NCBI GenBank assembly: GCA_001931875.2
Contig: MSJH02000841.1
Location: forward strand, 67,277-131,276
Length of the DNA: 64,000 nucleotides
From: Byssochlamys sp. IMV 00236
Taxonomy: Eukaryota; Ascomycota; Eurotiomycetes; Eurotiales; Thermoascaceae
Direction: 5' to 3'
Shown piece by piece: positions 23,760 to 38,600 of this stretch. The notes beneath the pieces were generated by a model. It saw nothing but the letters and a program-made list of their open reading frames with translations, did no database searches and was not told where the DNA came from. Each line of letters begins with the position of its first letter. Within the stretch, counting starts at the first letter, position 1. A program made the position numbers and the translations under genes.

Positions 23760-26700
23760 TAGCCTCTCCTTCTCTAAGAATAAATATCTTTATCTATCTT
23801 TTTTAGTTATTATAGTTTATACTATTTTTTTTTTTAATATTATAAATTATTCCTAAAGTAGGAATACTCTAGTTTCTAATATTATATATATCTTAAAATC
23901 TTTAATTTATAAAGCTAAGTTTCTTTCTTTTGTAGATAATCTTAAACTAATAATATATCTTATTTTAATATAAAGTATAGCTCTGCTTTAATTTTTAAGC
24001 AATTTTAATTTAATTAACTAAGTATTACTTTACCTATAGTTATAACTTTATTTATTTAGATATTAAAAGGCCTAGATTCTTTTTAATTAGATTTTATTTT
24101 ATTTTGCTTCCTATAATTAAAATAGTAGATATTATTAAGACTTATTTTCTAATTCTTTAGTATTAGCTAATATAGATTATTAATAAAGGTTATTTCTCCC
24201 TGCCTAAGTATAATATCTTTTAGGCTTATAGTTTCCTTAGACTTATCTTTAGTAATTAATCTAGTTCTTAAGGTTATAAAGCTTTAGCCTATTTCTCCCT
24301 TAAGGATAGCAGTCTCTATATTTAATATTCTTAGCTTATATTCCTTAAGATATTAGATCTGCAGCCTATATTTACTATAATTATATAGCGCTAATTAGAT
24401 TAAATAAATCTAGATATCTTATAAAATAATCTTTTAAAGAATACTCTTAGATAAGTTCTTAAGCTCTATTAATCTTTTACCCTTTTTTTTATAATAAAGG
24501 GCTGTTTTTATTTTTATAATAGTATATTATAATATCTCTTTTATTAGTTTCCCTTTAAAGGATATAATTTAGAAAACCCTATTTGCTTTCTAATAGTTAA
24601 AGTCCTCCCTTATTATAATATCTAATTAGATATATTAGTCCTATATTTTATTTAAGGTAAAGTCTTTTTTATTTAGATTAAAATATTTTCTATTCCTATA
24701 CTTAGATTTAGGATACTTTTTAGCCTTATATAGGTTATCTTAGGCTTTATAATATAAGCTGCTAAGTATATTACTAGAAATATCTATATTAATTAACTTA
24801 AGATCTTTAAATAGTTAAACTATTCTTAATACTAGGGATTTCTTAAGAAGAAGGTCTTTAGATAAAGATTCTTTAATTTTTATATTATTTTTATTTTTTA
24901 TGTTTTTAAGACTTCCTAGAATAAGACTTTTTATTTTTTTTTTAACTTAATTGTTACTAGATATATCTAGCATTTATTTAGCCTTTATATTATTTTTAAA
25001 CTATATAATTCTAGTGTTTTATATATCTTTTAAATACCTAGTTTTTTTTTTAATAAAGGGGTCTTCTAAGTTTATTATAGAAAAGGAGGTTTTTATATTA
25101 ATTCTTAAGGCTCTACTAAAAGATTCTATTATTTATTTATTTTTAGAAGTTTTATTTATAAACTATTTAGTTTCTTTAAATAAACTTTTATAAAGATAAG
25201 TTATTATTTTAAATAATCCTTTCTTCTGCTGTTTTATTACTGCTAGCTTTATATTTTTAATTATTTTTAATACTTCTCTAGCTTCTTTTATAGATATATC
25301 CTCTCTTATATTAATTATATTAGCCAATAATTATATATAAGGCTCGCAGATTAAGTTAATTTTCCTAGAATTAATCTATTATAAGACTTCTCTAACCTTT
25401 TTAATATTTATATTTAGTTTATTTAGCCAGATTTATACTTTAGTTTCTCCCTTATTTAGGCAGTAATAATCCTTAAGATTAGTATTAAGTCTCTATTTTT
25501 ATTAAAACTATTTCTAGTAGTCTATATTAATATTCTAGGATTTAAGGTTATTATTACTATCTATAAGCATTTTTAATCTTTTTTTAAAAATATTATCTTT
25601 TATACTTTTTAGTCTTATTATACTTTATACTTCTTTAATATAAACTTAATATATAGTAGCGGGTTTAATCCTTTCTTTTTTTAAAAATTCTAATATTTTT
25701 TCGCCTTCTAAGTTAATAATAGCCTTTTTTATTAATATAGATATATTAATCTTATATTTATATCCTTTTTTTTAGCTATTTCCCCTTATCTTAAGTTTTA
25801 AGCTTCTTTTCCCCTTTTAGCTTTTTAGGACTTTTAATCCTTTTTTTTTTTTCTTTCTTTTCTATATTTTTCTCTTTTTTATCTAATATTAAATTTATTA
25901 ATAAGCTTTTACCTAAATCTTTTATTTAGTATTTTTCCTCTTCTCCTATAATCTCCTCTAGAAGATTATTCTTTCTTACTCTTATTCTAATCTCTTATAA
26001 CTTTTTATTAATAAATTTTTAAGAAATTAGTCTTTCTCTACTAAGGGCTTTTCTTAAGATATTTCTTATTTTTTTAATATTAATTGGTTAAAGGCTCTTT
26101 TTAGTTAGTATTCTTTATCTCCTAATATTATAAAGTCTATTAACCTATATTCTTATTAGATATATAGCTGCTATTTTTTAGTCTTTAATATTAAAAGCTA
26201 ATCTTCCTATAATTATTAAGGTCTAATATAATTTTCTAATAATTAATAAGACTTAGTTTATAGTCTTTTAGCCTTATTTCTCTATAGTTTTATAATAACC
26301 TTTATTAGCATATTTATAGTTCTTTTTTGCTTATATTTTTAATTCTTTTAACTTATTAATAGCTAATATTTCTTTCTTTTTTATTTTTTTTAATAGCTCC
26401 TATTAGTTTAAGAAATTATAAAAATTATTAGCTGCTTTATTATATCTGCTTTAAAAATTTGAAATAATTACTGCTATATTGCTTATAAACTAAACCTTCT
26501 TTTTTTTATTATTAGCCTTACTTATTATCTTCTTTATAAGCTTATAAATTTTACTAACTATAGTATATATATATATTTTAAGTTAAAGAGCTTTATCCTA
26601 ATAGATAATATTTTATATTTCTAATATATTTTCTTTTATTTTTAATATATATCTTTATAGAGTAACTCTTTAAAATAGTTTTTAAGTAAAAAGATATATT

Positions 26701-27634
26701 TAAAAGATAAGATAGGGTTAAGTTTAGCTTAATTTAGTCTTTAATTATTTCTGTTATAGTATTATATAATATAAAAAGTAAGGTTTTTATAATAAAGTAA
26801 GAATTTTTTATTTATTGCTTATATTCTTTATTTAATATTTTTTGTTTTTAGCTTTATTTATAGACTTTTTTAAGGTATTTAAGCTAATATTATATGTTTT
26901 TTAATTATTTCTCTTTTTTTTCTTTCTTAATTATTATTAGGTATTTTTAAATCCTTCCTCTCCCCTAAAAAAATACCCTTATTTTAAGTTTATTCTCTTT
27001 CTCTTCCTATTATAGTACTAGTACTTATTTTATTATTATTTTTTTATTTCTTTTCTTTTTAAACTAATTCTTTATCTTATTTTATTACTAGCTTTTTATT
27101 TCTCTCCTTCTAAGCTAATATTTTTAAAAGGAGAGTATTAGAATAATAATTATATATTCTGATCTAGGTAATATTTAGTCTATATTATTATTATTATTAC
27201 TTAGCTGCTGATTTTCTTGCTTAAATATTATATTATTACTTATAGTTAGTATTTTATTTTAGTTCTCTTATAAATAATAGCTTTTTAAGCAATTCTTATA
27301 AATTAAGTTCTTAAAAAATATATTATTTAATTTTTTAAGCTTATAGGATCTTTTTTTAAGGACTTTTTTAATCTTATATAGTCTAAGCTAATAGTATACT
27401 AGTTTTATAGAATAAGATATCTTAAGCTTTATATTATAAAGTAGAATAAGCTATTCTTTTATTAGTTATTCTTTATAGAGCTATTTCTTATTATTAAAGA
27501 CTTTTTTACTAGCTTTTCTTATATATTAGATATAAAATTAAGCCTCTTCTATATCTTAATCTTAAAGCTTTATTTATTATATGCGAAGAAGTAGAAGATC
27601 TTTTATAGTCTTAACCTTATCTTATATTAAAGTC

Positions 27635-27735
27635 TTCTAAATAAGTACTTCTAGTTTAATTAATAATATAGTATTATATCCTATAATTGCTCTAAATAGT
27701 ATTAAGCCTATAGAGATCTTAACTATATTTCTATC
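27635..27735 (-). pseudogene. Integrase remnant of gypsy copy B, downstream part
   Basis: It corresponds to 6618-6712 of copy A. Its partner half is at 33615-33930. Element C separates the two within the codons corresponding to IIWANR, so this copy's integrase was broken by insertion as well as by RIP. Confidence 0.72.
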
Positions 27736-27880
27736 TGTAACCAGGCGAAGCCGTAGGGATATAGGAGGTAAGAAGGTTAATTGCTCTACTAGAGGGATAC
27801 TGCTTACTAAGTGCTGCTAAGGCGGTTTAAAGGGCGGTTTAATACTGCTGTAGAGCTATAGCAGAGCTATATCTATAATA
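27736..27880 (-). repeat. LTR of element C (left)
   Basis: It has a 145-bp direct repeat at 33470-33614 and contains a short internal duplication, GGCGGTTTAAAGGGCGGTTT. Differences from its partner are transitions. Confidence 0.92.
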
Positions 27881-29949
27881 GAATGCCCCCTCTCTAAATA
27901 AAAGAAACAGCGTCCGCGCTATAATATAATCAAATATAATTTATTAGCTATAGCTATTCTATTCCTTATTTAAAAAGACCTCTTTAGCGCTTAAAAGCTC
28001 TTTAATATTATCTTCTATAGTCCTAGTAGGTTATATAATACTAGTTATAAATTTATTCTATTAAAAAATTAGCTATTCTTATTCCTTCTATTATTATTCT
28101 TATTAGTAATATTTATATTAGTAGATATTTAGCTGGGCCTAGTAGCTTTTAAGGAAGCCTTAATAAAGCTATTTAATAAGGTTAATAAGGCTATTATATA
28201 TATAATACTAAGGAAAGAAGATAATATTATTATATTTTATTAATTAACAATTCTTATTTATTAGATAATAGGGTTAGTTTTCCTATTATTATAATAAGTC
28301 TAGTAGAACTACTATATATAATAAGACTAATAGCTCTTTCTAGTAAAGCTATTATTTATTCTTTAAAAATCTTTTTCTTATTATATTTATTAGGACTTCT
28401 ATTATAGCTATAAGTAAATTCCTTAGGTCTAAGAGAATTAGGCGCCTAGAATTTAGTTCCTGAATAAGTATAATAGCTATAAAGATAAAGTATAACTTTA
28501 GTTATAAAAATACTTAATATCTGCCTATACAGATTATATTATCTTAGCGGTCTTATATTACCCCTGTAATAGCTAGGTTATCTTACCTCAGGCTCTAAGA
28601 TTATAGGTTCCTGAACTATTCTCTGCTATTTATGCTAGGCTGCCTTTATTTATTAAGATATCCCTATATATATTGTCCCTCTATCTATTCTTTCTCTTTA
28701 TTAGAGCTTATATTATTTATAATATTATTAATATTATCCTCTAATATTAAGTTATCGGCATTATTCTCTAATATTAGATTAATAGTCAGGGGCTATAGCC
28801 TATAGTAGATTATTAGTTAGGCTAAGTATATATTAGGGCTATTACTAGGGCTTAGATCTAAATTTTTATTTATAGGATTTTTACTAATACTAGATTCTCT
28901 TACTATTATAATATAGCAATATTCTTCCTTAAAGATATATTAATAATGTATTTTAATCTATTAATAGAATTATAGAATATTATTTAACTATATTAATATT
29001 GCTATCGCGGCATATATTAAGCATATTAATATTAGATATTTTATTAAGTCTAGGAATTATTCTTTTTATCTAGCCTTATAGTTTTATAATATTTCTCTTA
29101 TTTAAATATTATAGTAAAGTCTTAATCTCTCCTATAGGACAGGTTATTCTATTAGCTATATATTTAGTTGCGCGACTATAATATAATCTCTGTCCTTATT
29201 ATTAGGCGTAAAGATATTTATTAATATATTAATATTTAATAATAATACAGGATAAGTAGTAGTTTATATTAAATAAGGGAGGTTAAGCTAATACTCTGCT
29301 AGAGTTAGCTATAAGTATAGCATAAAGGTAAAGTAGGTAAAGTATTGCTAGTATTAGCTAGATAAGCTAATAACCTCTCTTTTAGCAATAAATGCGTAAA
29401 ACTACTAGTGATTTTATTTTTATATTCTTTTATTAGCTCTAGCATGTCTTTAAGATTATTAATATTATATTATATATTATATTCTAGCCTTTAGCTCTTT
29501 TACTAGACTAAATATTTTATAATAATATATTAGTAACGCTAGCGGACGCGCTTATTTACTAGCTTCTTAATTTTATAGGTCTTAATATTATCTTTCTTTA
29601 TATATAATGCTAGCGGCAGTTATAGCTATCTATTAAAAGGGTTATTCCCTAATAGAGCTAGCTCTAAATATACTACTAAGAATATATTATATACTCTCTA
29701 ATATAGTAGTAGCTTTAGCTTATATACTAGTTTTTCTATATATTAAATTACCTTAAAAGGTCTAATATATTATTATAAAAGCTTTCTTCCTAATACCTCT
29801 ATTGCTAGTATTAAGTAGCCTTTATAAAGATATAAATAGACCTAGTTGCCGGGCATAAAGATAATATAAAGGTATTACTAGTTATAGTATTATTTAGCTA
29901 ATATAGCTGCTATCTTTATAGCTTCTTTTATATTAATCTTATATATAAA

Positions 29950-30060
29950 GCTCTATTCTAGTTCTATATTGTGCATGAGATTTGTAGATATAAATAACTT
30001 AATACTATATATTAGCTAATATAGTATATGCCCTATAGATGCACTTTTACTACTATTAAA
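29950..30060 (-). pseudogene. Integrase C-terminal remnant of element C
   Basis: The minus strand reads SASIGHILY-LIYSIKLFI followed by NLMHNIELE. This matches the gypsy integrase segment T-STG-SPFELVYG--P-LP. It lies downstream of the RT remnant on the same strand. Confidence 0.68.
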
Positions 30061-31929
30061 GGCCTTTTAAAGCTATAATAGTACTAAAGGCTAGTCTATT
30101 AAAGTATCTAGCGCATTAAAGAAATACCTAAGAGCTATCTCTACTTACTAGTTTATATGCTCTAATTGCCTATTTATTTATAGGTAAAATGCTGTTAAAA
30201 ATAATAGCTAAATATTTAGATATTTAAAAAGTTCTTTTTATAAGTTAGATAGAAACTTAGGGTCTTTATTAAAGATAATTTTCTATAGCAAACTCTAATC
30301 TCTAATATATAGATAATTTAATAAGGCTATTGCTTAATTAGCTATAGTCTAAGTAGCTTTTTTTAGAATAAATATTATTTTCTTAGTAAACTTATATATT
30401 ATTAATATAACTTAATTAAGGCTATTTCTTATCTTAGGCAGGCCTATAATAAAATTAATAGTTAGTATATTAAATAGAATTAATAGCGTTATAATAGGCT
30501 ATATAAACTTAAAGGGCTAGTATTACTATATCTAATTTACTATATATTTAGAGTAATAAGCAATATATTTCTATATTAGCTTAGATACCTTATAAATAGC
30601 TAAGCTATTTAGTCTGTCTAGTATCCTATTAACTCTAAGATAGTTAACTTAGTTATAGGCAAGCTGTAGTATCTCTGGGACTATTAATTATAAAATATAT
30701 AGATATTAATATCTATTATACCTATTAACTAAATATAAAAGACTATCTTCTATCTTATATAATAGTATTACCTCTAACTTATTCTATAAATTATTTAATA
30801 TTTAACTCTATTTAGAGTCTGTTTAGTAGCCCCTTACTAATTTCTTCTTAAACCTAGAGCTTATCTTAATTAAGGAGATATAATAAATATCTGTTTTATT
30901 ATTAATATTAATAATAAAGATATTCGCATTTTTAATATCCTCTAATAAGGAGGTATATAGCTCTATTATGGCTAATAGTAAACACAACAGTATATCTAGT
31001 ATTATATTAGTTTTACTAGGCTTATAGATAAGGTTTAAGTTAAATTATTAAATATATTGCGCTATAAGGACTAGGTATAAATTAGTCTACTCTACTAAAC
31101 TAAATTTTAATATAGTTTATTTAGCTATTGCTAAAATAGCGCTATAATCTATAAATACTATAATAGTTAACTTTAATGCCTTAATAAGATAGTATATCTT
31201 CTTAAGCATTTATATTAAGTATATAACCTCTAGTTCTATTAGCTAATATCTTATTTTTATTAAGTTTAACTGTCTTAATAAGAACAGAATTAGCTATATT
31301 TTTAACTTACTTAATATTATCTTAGCTGGTAGGCTAGCTATTAAAAGATAACACTTATCTATTAATACCTTATTGCGTAAGTAATATATTATTACATTAA
31401 GACTATATCTTAATATATCTGCCCTGGAGCCGCCTGCTGTATTAAGGTTAATATAAAATAATCTATCTAATAAAAAGTAGGCTAAAAAAAATAAATCTTA
31501 GAAATATTATTTAATTTCCTAGAATAACTATAGCTCTTATTTAATTAAAAAGTCTATTTAAATATTAATTATAAACTTCTAGCATAGTTTACTCTTAATA
31601 AGACTAAGGTATAATAATAATATCTTATAATCTTATAAAGGACCTATAATAATTATATACCCTAAGATATATTAGCAGAATTATCCTATAAGGATAAGAA
31701 AATATTTAAGATCTTTTAAAGTAGCAGGGAAAGATAGGTCTATTATAGCCTTTATTTTCTCCTTTAAATTAGCTATATTAAAGGTATTAACTTAATAACC
31801 TAATAGTATTACTAAGAGAAACCTAATAAAAGACTTCTTAAGATTTAGGGCAATATTAAGCTCCTATATTATAGAGAATAGTATATATAGATATTATTTA
31901 TAATTATTTAATATTTTTAATGCTATAAT

Positions 31930-32075
31930 TAAATTATCTATATAGATATAAATAAACTCCTAGAACTTTTATAAATAATAATCTATAATTTATTAGATAT
32001 AAGTAGGCATATTATAAAATCTTATTATAGCTATATTAAAAACCTTTTAGCCTTAATAGCTAACTATTACTAGTT
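31930..32075 (-). pseudogene. Reverse transcriptase active-site remnant of element C
   Basis: The minus strand reads IRFYNMPTYI, then IIDYYL, KF-EFIYIYIDNLIIA. These equal the gypsy RT blocks PFGL-NAPATFQ and F-VVYLDDILIFS, with the second Asp of the DD pair changed to Asn by a G-to-A transition. Stops elsewhere show it is dead. Confidence 0.8.
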
Positions 32076-33469
32076 ATAATTAATAGAATAGGAATATTCT
32101 TTATTAGTAAAAAAAGGAGATTATATTATAAATAGAGATAAATAGCTTCCCTATTATTATTACTAAGATTTTATCTTATAATAGAATAGGATAAATATTA
32201 AATTCTATCTCCTAGTTTAGTGCGCAAATATCTACTATAATATACTCTTTTTATATCTATTAGCTATCTTTTTCTATTATTTTCTAAATAATAAAGATTA
32301 AGTACTTAGTAGGTATATAGCTATTTTATTAGATTATATATTATCCTACTGTTTACTAAGTTCGCATAAAATATTCTAATTTTATTCTACTAGCTTAGTT
32401 ATAGTCTCAGTTATTATCTTATTTAATATAGCTATTATCTTTATTATCTATATAAGCAGAGTATTAGTATTTATTAAATTAAGATTAACTTCTATTAATA
32501 GCCTTGCCCTAGTATTATTACCTATATCTTTATCTTTAACTAATAGCAATATAGTATTATATATAGGTCTTTTACCTTCTATACTGCTTATTCCTTTATC
32601 CTATTATTAGTTAATTATAATATTATTTTTACCTTGCCTAGCTCCTGTGCTAAGCAGTAGTTATTCTATATTAAAGATTAAAGGATAGAAATTAGTTCCT
32701 AAATATAATAGCTTATTAAATTATATCTATAAGAGGTCTAAGGAGATATTAGAGATATCTATAAGATATTTAGGTATATAGTATTCCTAATCTAGGAATA
32801 CTAAGATATTTCTTTAAGGATTAAAGGAGGCCCTTATTTATATTATATATAATAATAATATCTTAGAATAATTATAGCCTAATAGATTAGTTAGTTCTTA
32901 TATTATTTCCTCCCCTAATAATACTCTTTATTCTTACTACTAGGATAAGAAGGTAAGATTATTAGCTAGTACCTTTATTGCTTTATAAAAGCTACTTATA
33001 GCTTAATTTAAAATATTTTAGTTAATTACCTAGTCTGCGGGAAATAAAAAATTTCCTGCCTATAAAATAGTATTACCCCTAGATATAACTGAGTTAACTA
33101 TAAAATAAGCTAATATTAAACTTCCTTTTAATACTAGGTAAAATAAAATAATAAAGTTAATTAAAAATAAGATAACCTAGGGGAGCTAATTTCTATAGTT
33201 TAATTAGCTTGCCCAGAAAGCTATAAGCTAAAAAGCAGTTAATATAACTTAAAAAGAGATTATAGGCAGATATTAAGAGGGAGGGTTTAGATTATTAGAG
33301 GATATAAACACATAATATTATAGGGATATTAATATTATCCTTATTAATATATAACAGATTCTTCTATAAGATAGTAGGATTAGTTGACTAATATCTAATA
33401 ATCCTAAGGTCTTAAAGCTTAAGATAAAGATAGTAGAGATGCCCTAATTAATCAGGATATACTACTATT

Positions 33470-33614
33470 TATAACTAGGCGAAGCTATAGGAATATAAGA
33501 GGTAAGAAGGTTAATTGCTCTACTAGAGGGATACTGCTTACTAAGTGCTACTAAGGCGGTCTAAAGGGCGGTCTAATACTGCCGCAGAGCTATAGCAGAG
33601 CTATATCTATAATA
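33470..33614 (-). repeat. LTR of element C (right)
   Basis: It is the partner of 27736-27880 with the same 145-bp length, followed by CTATC, the repeated target sequence. It is the 5' LTR in element orientation. Confidence 0.92.
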
Positions 33615-33930
33615 CTATCTGCCTAGATTATTGCTAGTAAGTAGTTTACTTAATTTATTTTTATTCCTTTTATAAGTTTTCTGATATTATATATAAAAGA
33701 CTTATATATAATTTTAACTACTCTATTTACTTACGGGTTATATAGTAAGACTTTAATATAGTTAATCTTATACTTCTATATTAATATATTAATTGCAGCT
33801 TTATTCTCTAGTCCTTTATTATTAATAAGAGTCTTTATTACTCCTTAATAATAAATCTAGTTTTTTTATAAGAATTTAGTAATAGCTTTTAAAATAGGGC
33901 TATTAAGGGCTCTATATTTAACCTAGCTAA
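33615..33930 (-). pseudogene. Integrase remnant of gypsy copy B, upstream part
   Basis: It continues the copy B integrase on the other side of element C and aligns with about 6,713-7,010 of copy A. Confidence 0.7.
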
Positions 33931-35039
33931 AGTTATCTTAAAGTATAATAATATAAGTCTTTCTCTTACTAGGCAGTATAATCTTATAAATATCTAAGTA
34001 TAGCTTTAATCTTCTTAGTAGAATAAATATTAATTATAAAGCTTTTTTTATATATTCTTTATTTACTTTCTAATATTTATTATATATCTTTACCTATTTA
34101 GCAATATATTTATATAGGCCTTTTTATTAATATTAATTAGCTATCTTTTAATAAATTACTTTATACTTATAATATCTATATTTTTTATAAAGAGCTATAA
34201 GAATTTTTTTTTACTTTTTTTTATTGTTAATAACTATATAGTAAGGCTAATTTTATTATGCTTTCTAAAAAAATACCCTATCTTAGACTATATATTTTAG
34301 GGCCTTTTTCTTAAATTTAGTATATTATTCTCTATCTATATTATCTAGTTTTATTATAGTTTATAACTATTCTATAATTAGTAAAGACTTTTTTAACCAA
34401 TATAATATAGGTATTAACTAAGGGATACTATCTAATTCTATCTCTTATATACTAGTATAATAGACTATATAAAACTATAGGTCTAGGAATTCCTTTATAT
34501 TATTATTTTCTGCCTCTTTTAGGTTTTATTTTATTACCGGCTTTTAAGATAATCTATTTATAACTAAGTTTTTTTTCCCTAATATATAGATAATATTAAA
34601 ATTAAATAGCTGAATTTAAGCGATCTATTAAGCAATTACTAATTTAAGGAGATTTATAGCTATTCTATTTAATTGCGCTATTAGAGTTTTTATATCTATC
34701 TCTAGTTAAAAATATATATTATATAAATATATTTAGAATTTATAAAGCGCTTTTAGTATTGCCCTATACTCTAGCTTTTTTTTATTATATTGCCTTTTTA
34801 TCTATATCTATACTCTACTTTTATATTTAGTTGGGTGTCTCTTATTAAACTCCTTTTTTTCTTAAGTAAGTTAAGCCCCTTATTTATTATTATTAGCATT
34901 AGTATTAATAATAATTATATCTTCCTTTTTATAATTAATTAGCTTAAGTGCTAGTACTATTATTAGGGCTATTTTTAAAATATTTATTACTTCTTATTAT
35001 TCTAGTCCTTAAAAGAAGTCTTATCTCTTCCTTAATATT

Positions 35040-35650
35040 AAATATATAGGCTTAGCTTTAGTAATATATCTTTTAATCTATATCTAGTAATAGGCTATAA
35101 TTCTTAGAAATCCTCTCACTTCTTATAAGTTCTAATAAGATAGCTACTTTAAGATCTTAATTACCTTAGTTAATTTAGGATATTTCCCCTTAATATTATA
35201 TATATAGCCTATTATTTTAATTCCTAGTACTATAAATTATAATTTCTCCCTAATAATTATTAAACCTATAAGTTTAAGACTATATAATACCTTATTAATA
35301 TTCTGGATATATTTAAATATAAACCTTCTAATTCCTAATAGCGTCTCTTTCCCCCTATAATTAGTCTTAGGTCTTTATATTAATATATTATCTAGAAATA
35401 TATTATAGATATTAAGAATATTATCTGCTAATACTCTTATAACTCCTTATATAAATTCTTATACTATATTTATCTATCCTTAAGATAGTCTAGCTTAATA
35501 AATTAAATTAATCTCTAATATATAGAAAGCTGTTAAGTCCTGTAATTCTTTAGCTAACTTTAACTGATTATACCTAGAGAATAAGTTTATAAGTATTAAT
35601 ACTAGTATTCTACTAAACTTTTTTAAGAACTTATTAACTAAAGGGGGCAG
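35040..35650 (-). pseudogene. Reverse transcriptase and RNase H-connection remnant of copy B (uninterrupted)
   Basis: This is the intact-order version of the region split in copy A. From right to left on the minus strand are INLFSRYNQLKLAK, ELQDLTAF, YNIFLDNILI (decayed FLDD active site, about 35,386-35,407), then the thumb and the VRKFLG-type block at about 35,045-35,160. The hAT target site AAACCTTC lies between active site and thumb at 35321-35328. Confidence 0.8.
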
Positions 35651-38600
35651 ATTAATATTTTATATTATTATTTAATTAACTTCTATAGCTATATTAATTA
35701 ACTAATATTTACTGCTTTTCTTTTTTATTAAGAACTATAGATTTTAATAGGGTCCTTAACTATATTTAAGGATCCCTATATTTATCCTCTCTTTTACTAT
35801 TCCTTGCGCTATATTATAGAGTGCCTTTAATATTAGGAAGCTTTTTATCTACTATAATTTATAATCTATAATCTAAATAATAATTAGAGGTATAATTTCT
35901 AGATATATTTATCTAATCTTTTTAAAGATCTAAATAAAGACTATTTTTTAAGTAAAAAGTATCTTTATTAATAATTCTTTCTCTCTTAGCTATAAATTAT
36001 TATTTATAATAAGGTTTTTTAAATAGTTTAGTATTAATCTTATTTCTCTCTTAATATCTAATATTTTTAGCTAGATATATTTAGTAAATCCTTTATATAT
36101 TTCTTTTATATTTTTTTAGAGATTCTTATAATAGCGCTCTCTAATAACTTTTTTCTATCTTAATAATCTTCCTAAAGCTATTATAGGTCTATTTAATATA
36201 TTTATTAGATAAACCTTTTTATATTTCTTTTTATACTATATATTAATAGAATATTTTATTTTTATAGTAAAAAGGTTATACCTTTTAAATAGTTTATACC
36301 CCTATAACCTTCTAATTCCTTTGTTTAATTTAATAGGTTTAAATATCCCTACCTCTTTATTTTTAATTTCCTTGCTTACTCTAAAGCTAATATTATTTAC
36401 TAAGTATAGCTCCTACAGGCCTTCTCTATTCTTAGTCTAGTATTTATTATTCCTTTCTAGTCTTAATTTAATAACTCTTATACCCGGGATAATAGATTAT
36501 ATAATATCTCTTTTTTTAACTTATTTCTTAAGTTATTTATTGAAAATATTTAAATAATAGCTTAATTCTTTTAGTTTATAGAGTAAATTATACTCTCTAT
36601 TATCTTATTTAATAGAGTAATATATTATAAATATACTTAATATTTAAAAGGCTATCCCAGAATATAATTATAGTTAATCTTATTATTTATTATAAAAAAA
36701 GGGACTTTATAATAGAAAGATCTTACTTATATAAGTATCTCTTTATAGAGACTTATAAAAGGGGTCTATCTGCTATCTGCCGATATTATATTATCTCTAA
36801 ATTTCTAGTTTATAATAAATTTATAGTAATTTGCTATATCTCTATATATTATATTAATCTCGGCTTTACTATTTATTATAATATTTTATATCTTTTTATA
36901 ATTATTAATTTTAATCGGCAATTTTAGAGTTATAGCTATATATAATATCTTATCTTTATTAAGAGGCTTAAATTATAAAGATATATAAGTATACTAATCT
37001 ATACTGTTTACTATATATTTTATATTTAATATAGAGGCATTAAACTGTACTCCTTTAGTATTATAGAATATTGCCTTTATTATTACCTGTTATAGTTATA
37101 AGATAAATAAGGCCTTATATAAATTAGGAGATAGATTAATAAGATCCCGAATTAATATTTAAACTCTAGTATTTAATATCTAGTTTATAACCCTTATTAT
37201 ATTAATAGTCTCTTTTAGCTTATCTATAATTTTAAACTTTTTTAACTTCTGCTTCTCTTTTATCTTAATAATTTTTTCCTCTTTATTTTATTTAGGCATA
37301 TTTTTTATTTCCTCTTTAACTATCCTTATTTTTTTAATTATATTTAAAGGCTAGTAATTGCTAAATTAGTTTATTTTAATTAAAGAAAATCTCTATTTTT
37401 ATTTAATTACTTTCTATAGCTTTTTTTTATATAATTATTTAATTTTACTTTACCTTTTTTTTATTTTTTAAAACTTATTTAATTTTATTATATTAATAGA
37501 GTAGTAATTTTCTATAATATCCTCAGCTTCTTTTTTAAAGCTTAAGTTATTCTTAGGCTATCTTAATATAATTAACTAGATATTATACTTAATTAAGCTA
37601 ATATTCTTTTATTTTTTTTTTAGTCTCTATTTAATAATCTCCTTTTATAATATATTTTTTTTATATAAGATAAATAACTTCTTTATTCTATCTTTTTAGC
37701 CTAAAATAAAGTTTATAGTCTTTTTTTTAATAAATAAATTTTTAATTTAAGAGGCTTTTTAAATCTAAATAATAAGATTAAATATAATTAAAAGTCTAGT
37801 AGAAGTTATATAAGTTTAAAAATATTTTAGATCCTCTAGTTAGGTTAAATCTTAAAGGCGCCCTAGCTTATATATTTATACTAGTATTAAGTATATTATT
37901 ATTAGGCCTCCCTATATATTATATACTATATAGTTTTAACTTTTTAAACTCTTTTATTAACTAATTAATCTATAACTATTTTATTAACTTTACTTTAATA
38001 CTTTATTATTTAGTCTTATTCTTATTTTTATTTAAATAAGTTCTATTAAGTTTAATAAGAAGTTATATATTATCTTTTTTAATTATCTTCTCCTTTATTA
38101 AAGTTATTATATTTTAATCTTTCTCTAGTTTATTACTATTAAGATAGCAAAAAGTTTTAATTATTCTTATCTTATCTACTATCTCTTTTTAGAAATTAGT
38201 ATATTTAATAGTAGATAAAGTATAGTAATTTATATTTAACTCTTAAATTACCTATTACTTAAGCTCCTTTAAAAGTTTTTAAAGATATTAAACTTTTTGC
38301 AAATATTAGCTTAATTTATTTAAAGTTATTAATGCTTTTAATATAGCTTAATATTTTTAATTATATTTCTTTAGGTCCTTAAAGCTATTATATTTTATAT
38401 TTTTAAACCTTTCTAGTTATTAAATATTATATTTCTTTTAATACTTATTATAATAAGTATATTCTTATTTAGTTATTTTTACTAATTTTAGGTAGTTCTT
38501 TTCTTTATATTTAGTTTAAATACTTATCTATAATAATACTAATAGGCTATAATAGTCTATAAATTATTTAGTTTTTTTTTTCTAAGAGTTAATTTATTTT

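Larger units (their letters stand above)
27736..33614 (-). mobile_element. Ty3/gypsy LTR retrotransposon C nested in copy B
   Basis: It has LTRs of exactly 145 bp at 27736-27880 and 33470-33614, starting TGTAACC / TATAACT and ending ATAATA, with a 5-bp target duplication CTATC at 27731-27735 and 33615-33619. The empty site is present in copy A near 6,708-6,715 (CTATTTGCCC). Total length is 5,879 bp. Minus orientation follows from RT before integrase on that strand and from a purine-rich tract (AGAGAGGGGGCATTC) inside the left LTR. It is unrelated in LTR sequence to A and B. Confidence 0.9.
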
